From a bacterium (GTDB lineage: Bacteria > B130-G9), in the NCBI GenBank assembly GCA_035527515.1, contig DATLAJ010000163.1, positions 1-18,031 on the forward strand: a stretch of 18,031 nt of DNA. The letters are read 5' to 3'. Positions within the stretch are counted from its first letter, which is position 1; every line of letters begins with the position of its first letter. The position numbers and the translations under genes are program-made. Of the stretch, positions 15,382 through 18,031 are shown in pieces. Below the pieces are notes generated by a model. That model had not been told where the DNA came from. It made no database searches and saw nothing but the letters and a program-made list of their open reading frames with translations.

Positions 15382-18031
15382 TCACCCAAGATTCGTCCAT
15401 AAGGAGATTGGCCCACAGAGACCGCAGCCATTGCACGCCTCAAGCCGCTGCTCGAAGCAGTCGAAATACGGGCGAGTGCGGGCGCACCGTAGCGCCGCAC
15501 AGAGCTCCTCGGCGAGGGAGGTGACCCAGACAGTTGCATCCTCGCTGACTGAGATTGGGACCAGGTTGCCCGTCCTCGCAAGATAAATGTTCATACTGAT
15601 GTCGGCCGCGGAAAGCCCATACAGCCTCGAGGCGGCCAGGACATAGGCCATCATCTGTGCGCGGTATCGGACCTCGATCCCGGATGGGTCCATGTCAGTC
15701 TTGTAATCGACAATGAATGTGCGTCCAGCTTGGTCCTCGTACAAAAGGTCTATCTTCCCCCGAAGAAGAGCGCCAGCAATGCGCAAGACGAATGGCACTT
15801 CTCTCCGTACTCGCCTGGCTCTGCGCAGCGCCTCGCCAAGTCCCGAAGCACGGAGGGTTGTAAGGGTATCTTGGAGGGCGTCGCGCAGCGATTGACATCC
15901 TACTGCGCTGGCAACCGAGTCTGCGAGCGCTGCATCCGCGCTGTCGCACGCGAGGTCCATTAGTTCAAAGAGCTTGTGGACGGCGGCTCCAAACTCCAGC
16001 CCGTGAGCTGGAGAGCTCTCTTGGCTAGCGGTTTGAGCATCGCTGATCTCCTCCGCAAGCGCTGAGCCAAAGACGTGCTCCAACAGATAGCGTCTGGGAC
16101 AAGCGCTATATATATCTAGGTCAGTTGGCGAGACCTCGGGCTGAAACTCCAGCGGACCGAGTGGGTGGACATAGCGGACAAGAGACAGAGGAGGACAGCT
16201 CTCGCAAGAGCTGCCTCGCTCGATTTCTGAGACCGCGGCCTCGGCCTCAACGATGAACCCGCGCGGGTCGTGATTCAAAGCAGGCTCGCTTGGGAGCTGG
16301 GTCTTGCTTGTGAACAAGGTAACAGGAGAGCCCAGGTCCGGCGCGTCAATCGTTGTGGCTGCATCGCCGGTGGCCGGCAAGTCCACGCCGAGTCGCTTGA
16401 TGATTCTCCAACCGAGCGTATCGGAGGGCTTGCCCTCTGGTGTGCCGCTCAGCAGCAAATGGTCTCTGGCGCGGGTGCATGCAACATACCAGAGCCTCGT
16501 CTGCTCCTCGGCGGCAGCCTGCTTCAGCCGTGCTCCTATCGCCTCCCGAAGTCGTGTGTTGACATGCTTCCCCCCGATGCGGGCGCCCGGCACCCTGATC
16601 CCAAGTCCCAAGTGAGCATCGACATACACTCCATCGCTCGCCCCCCAGTAGGGTTTAGCGAAGACGTCTGCCACGATTACGATCGGGAACTCGAGGCCCT
16701 TCGCAGCATGAATTGTCATGATCTTCACGCCCTCCCCAACGTCAGGATAGGTCTGTGCCTGACCCTCCCGTGTCCCCTCCGCTGTGAGCCTATCCAGCAG
16801 ACGAACGACTGACCCAAGCGACCGGTAGCCCCTTGCGGCCCAGCGGGCAACAAGGTCCTCAACCTTCTCGATGTTGGCCAAGCACTGGCCGCCGTCCGGC
16901 TGGGCGGAATACGCCGCCAGTGCGCCAGTTCGGCGCAGTAGGAATCTGATGACGCCGGCTGGGCTCTCGGGGCCACAGCGGCGGACTGCCTCATCCAATA
17001 ACTGGTTGGCGAGGACCAAAGCCTCATGGTCTAGTGGGTCTATGACGGGCGGTATGCAGCCAGCGGCCTCGTCCGGCCCCTTATTATATAGAGACCGGAG
17101 CTTGCCCCAAAATGTCCTGTCCCATTCAGCTCGAGCAGGCAGTGCTGACAGCCAGAGAAGCGCATCATCGCTGACCGCGAAGAATGGGCTCCGAAGCAGC
17201 CCAGCCAGAGCCACGTCGTCGGCTGCGTTATGCAAGAACTTCAAGAAACAAGAGATGTCCTTGACCTCTTGCCGCTCGTAGAAACCAACCCCAGACGAGA
17301 TGCAAAACGCGACCCCGGCTCGCCTCAACGCATCCTCGTAAGCGGGAAGATACGTCCGCCTGTGGATGAGCAGGGCAATGTCGTCGTAGCGGCATGGCCT
17401 CAGCTCTTGGCTTGCCTGGTCGAAGACCAGTTTGCCAAAGGAATTGCCAGCGGCGACCATCGAGGCGATCCGGCGGGCTAGCATCTCCGCCTCCGCCCCG
17501 ACTCTATCTTTTCTGGCGCCCTCGGAGGCTGAAAAAAGCAGCTCGATCGTGCCAGTATGGCCGTTGGAGGGGACGCTGCGGGCGGGCAGCATGGACGGGC
17601 TGCTCTGCCCTTGTCGGGTGTCGTTTCCCTCGAAGACGACGTTGATGAAGTCTATCAGATCGGGCAGTGAGCGGAAGTTCTCTCGCATCTGCACCTCCTC
17701 GCCCTCGGCGCCCACGATCTCCAGAGCATTCTCACCGAAGCTCTCCAGGTCTGCCCCTCTGAAGCCGTATATCGATTGCCTCGCGTCGCCCACCACAAAC
17801 AACTTGCCCCCTCTGATTGTCCCGTCACCAGTGCTCGCAAGCAGCCGAGCCAGCTCCCACTGAGACTTGTTGGTGTCCTGAAACTCATCGATCATCAGCG
17901 TCGAGAACTCGGCCCTGAGCCGGTCAAGGATGGCCCCGTCTGGCTCCGACAAGAGCTTCACAAGCGACGTCTGCAAGTCGTCAAAATCGAGGATGGAAAG
18001 CGCCCGTTTTCGGTTTAGATAGATCGATTGA
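15382..18031 (-). CDS. AddA/RecB-like helicase-nuclease, N-terminally truncated by window edge
   Basis: The frame is open through the right edge; about 882 C-terminal residues are present and the part with Walker A lies outside. Such proteins process double-strand breaks with a partner (AddB/RecC type) to start recombination. Visible are ILDFDDLQTSLVKLL, LMIDEFQDTN (motif II), VVGDARQSIYGFRGAD (III), MRENFRS (IV), VKIMTIHAAKGLEFP (V) and LWYVACTRARDHLLLSG (VI). The C-terminal PD-(D/E)xK nuclease has FGAAVHKLFE (His codon 15976-15978), GKIDLL (Asp 15748-15750), FIVDYKTD (Asp 15706-15708, Lys 15700-15702) and YRAQMMAY. Four cysteines frame it: SACPRRY (codon 16099-16101) and CNGCGLC near the end (codons 15433-15435, 15424-15426, 15415-15417). 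That resembles the iron-sulfur staple of AddB, AdnA and Dna2, although those usually have CxxCxxxxxC. The UvrD-like and nuclease calls are firm; AddA, RecB or AdnA subtype is open. Confidence 0.9.
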   Translation of the reverse strand, partial: QSIYLNRKRALSILDFDDLQTSLVKLLSEPDGAILDRLRAEFSTLMIDEFQDTNKSQWELARLLASTGDGTIRGGKLFVVGDARQSIYGFRGADLESFGENALEIVGAEGEEVQMRENFRSLPDLIDFINVVFEGNDTRQGQSSPSMLPARSVPSNGHTGTIELLFSASEGARKDRVGAEAEMLARRIASMVAAGNSFGKLVFDQASQELRPCRYDDIALLIHRRTYLPAYEDALRRAGVAFCISSGVGFYERQEVKDISCFLKFLHNAADDVALAGLLRSPFFAVSDDALLWLSALPARAEWDRTFWGKLRSLYNKGPDEAAGCIPPVIDPLDHEALVLANQLLDEAVRRCGPESPAGVIRFLLRRTGALAAYSAQPDGGQCLANIEKVEDLVARWAARGYRSLGSVVRLLDRLTAEGTREGQAQTYPDVGEGVKIMTIHAAKGLEFPIVIVADVFAKPYWGASDGVYVDAHLGLGIRVPGARIGGKHVNTRLREAIGARLKQAAAEEQTRLWYVACTRARDHLLLSGTPEGKPSDTLGWRIIKRLGVDLPATGDAATTIDAPDLGSPVTLFTSKTQLPSEPALNHDPRGFIVEAEAAVSEIERGSSCESCPPLSLVRYVHPLGPLEFQPEVSPTDLDIYSACPRRYLLEHVFGSALAEEISDAQTASQESSPAHGLEFGAAVHKLFELMDLACDSADAALADSVASAVGCQSLRDALQDTLTTLRASGLGEALRRARRVRREVPFVLRIAGALLRGKIDLLYEDQAGRTFIVDYKTDMDPSGIEVRYRAQMMAYVLAASRLYGLSAADISMNIYLARTGNLVPISVSEDATVWVTSLAEELCAALRCARTRPYFDCFEQRLEACNGCGLCGPISLWTNLG

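Noticed and set aside
16106-16118. TATATATAT tract in the helicase-nuclease gene as a promoter element
   Set aside because: It lies within the coding sequence of a conserved protein (Ile/Tyr/Ser codons) with no matching -35 or downstream gene.
17974-17976. TTG at 17976 as the start of the helicase-nuclease gene
   Set aside because: The frame continues upstream to the window edge with family-like sequence (ALSILDFDDL) directly before it, so the gene is simply cut by the edge.

Overview
The window looks like a chromosomal stretch of a moderately GC-rich bacterium. I cannot name a taxon. The content is long multidomain exported proteins, a SpoIID-family protein next to MurG, and an ArnT/PMT-like membrane glycosyltransferase, with no sporulation genes. 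That mix suggests an uncultured, environmental lineage. I see no rRNA, tRNA, CRISPR array, insertion sequence or origin.

Left region (1-2540, minus strand). Three genes form a tight leftward operon. First is an unrecognised 238-aa protein with a strong GAGGAG ribosome binding site and a GTG start. It overlaps a 277-aa, largely disordered protein with a charged coiled-coil tail. Last is a protein cut by the window edge whose layout resembles phage baseplate-hub proteins (Mu gp44, P2 gpD, XkdQ). This is the least explained part of the window.

Envelope cluster (about 2572-6358, plus strand). It holds an exported SpoIID/LytB-type lytic transglycosylase, murG six bases downstream, and, after a 121-bp spacer, a GT39/PMT-family polytopic glycosyltransferase. 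The spacer carries two tiny reading frames joined by ATGA and GTGA overlaps that lead into the glycosyltransferase start. The first two genes act on peptidoglycan synthesis and remodelling; the third probably moves a sugar from a lipid carrier outside the membrane.

Exported-protein pair (6713-12713, plus strand). A sigma70-like promoter with an inverted repeat over its -35 box precedes a 1417-aa secreted protein. That protein has a zincin-type metallopeptidase domain (HELGH ... D), a calcium-binding thrombospondin-3-like stretch, Ig-like domains and two fibronectin type III domains. It is followed by a 562-aa exported PQQ-type beta-propeller. Both end in a related Ig-like module. A strong intrinsic terminator and a 19-bp palindrome close the unit.

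DNA-metabolism region (12856-18031). A promoter precedes a membrane-anchored ComEA-like helix-hairpin-helix protein that overlaps (TGATG) a PcrA/UvrD/Rep-type helicase. Three bases after its stop, on the opposite strand, ends an AddA/RecB-like helicase-nuclease whose N terminus lies beyond the window. Its nuclease domain has four cysteines in an iron-staple-like arrangement with unusual spacing.
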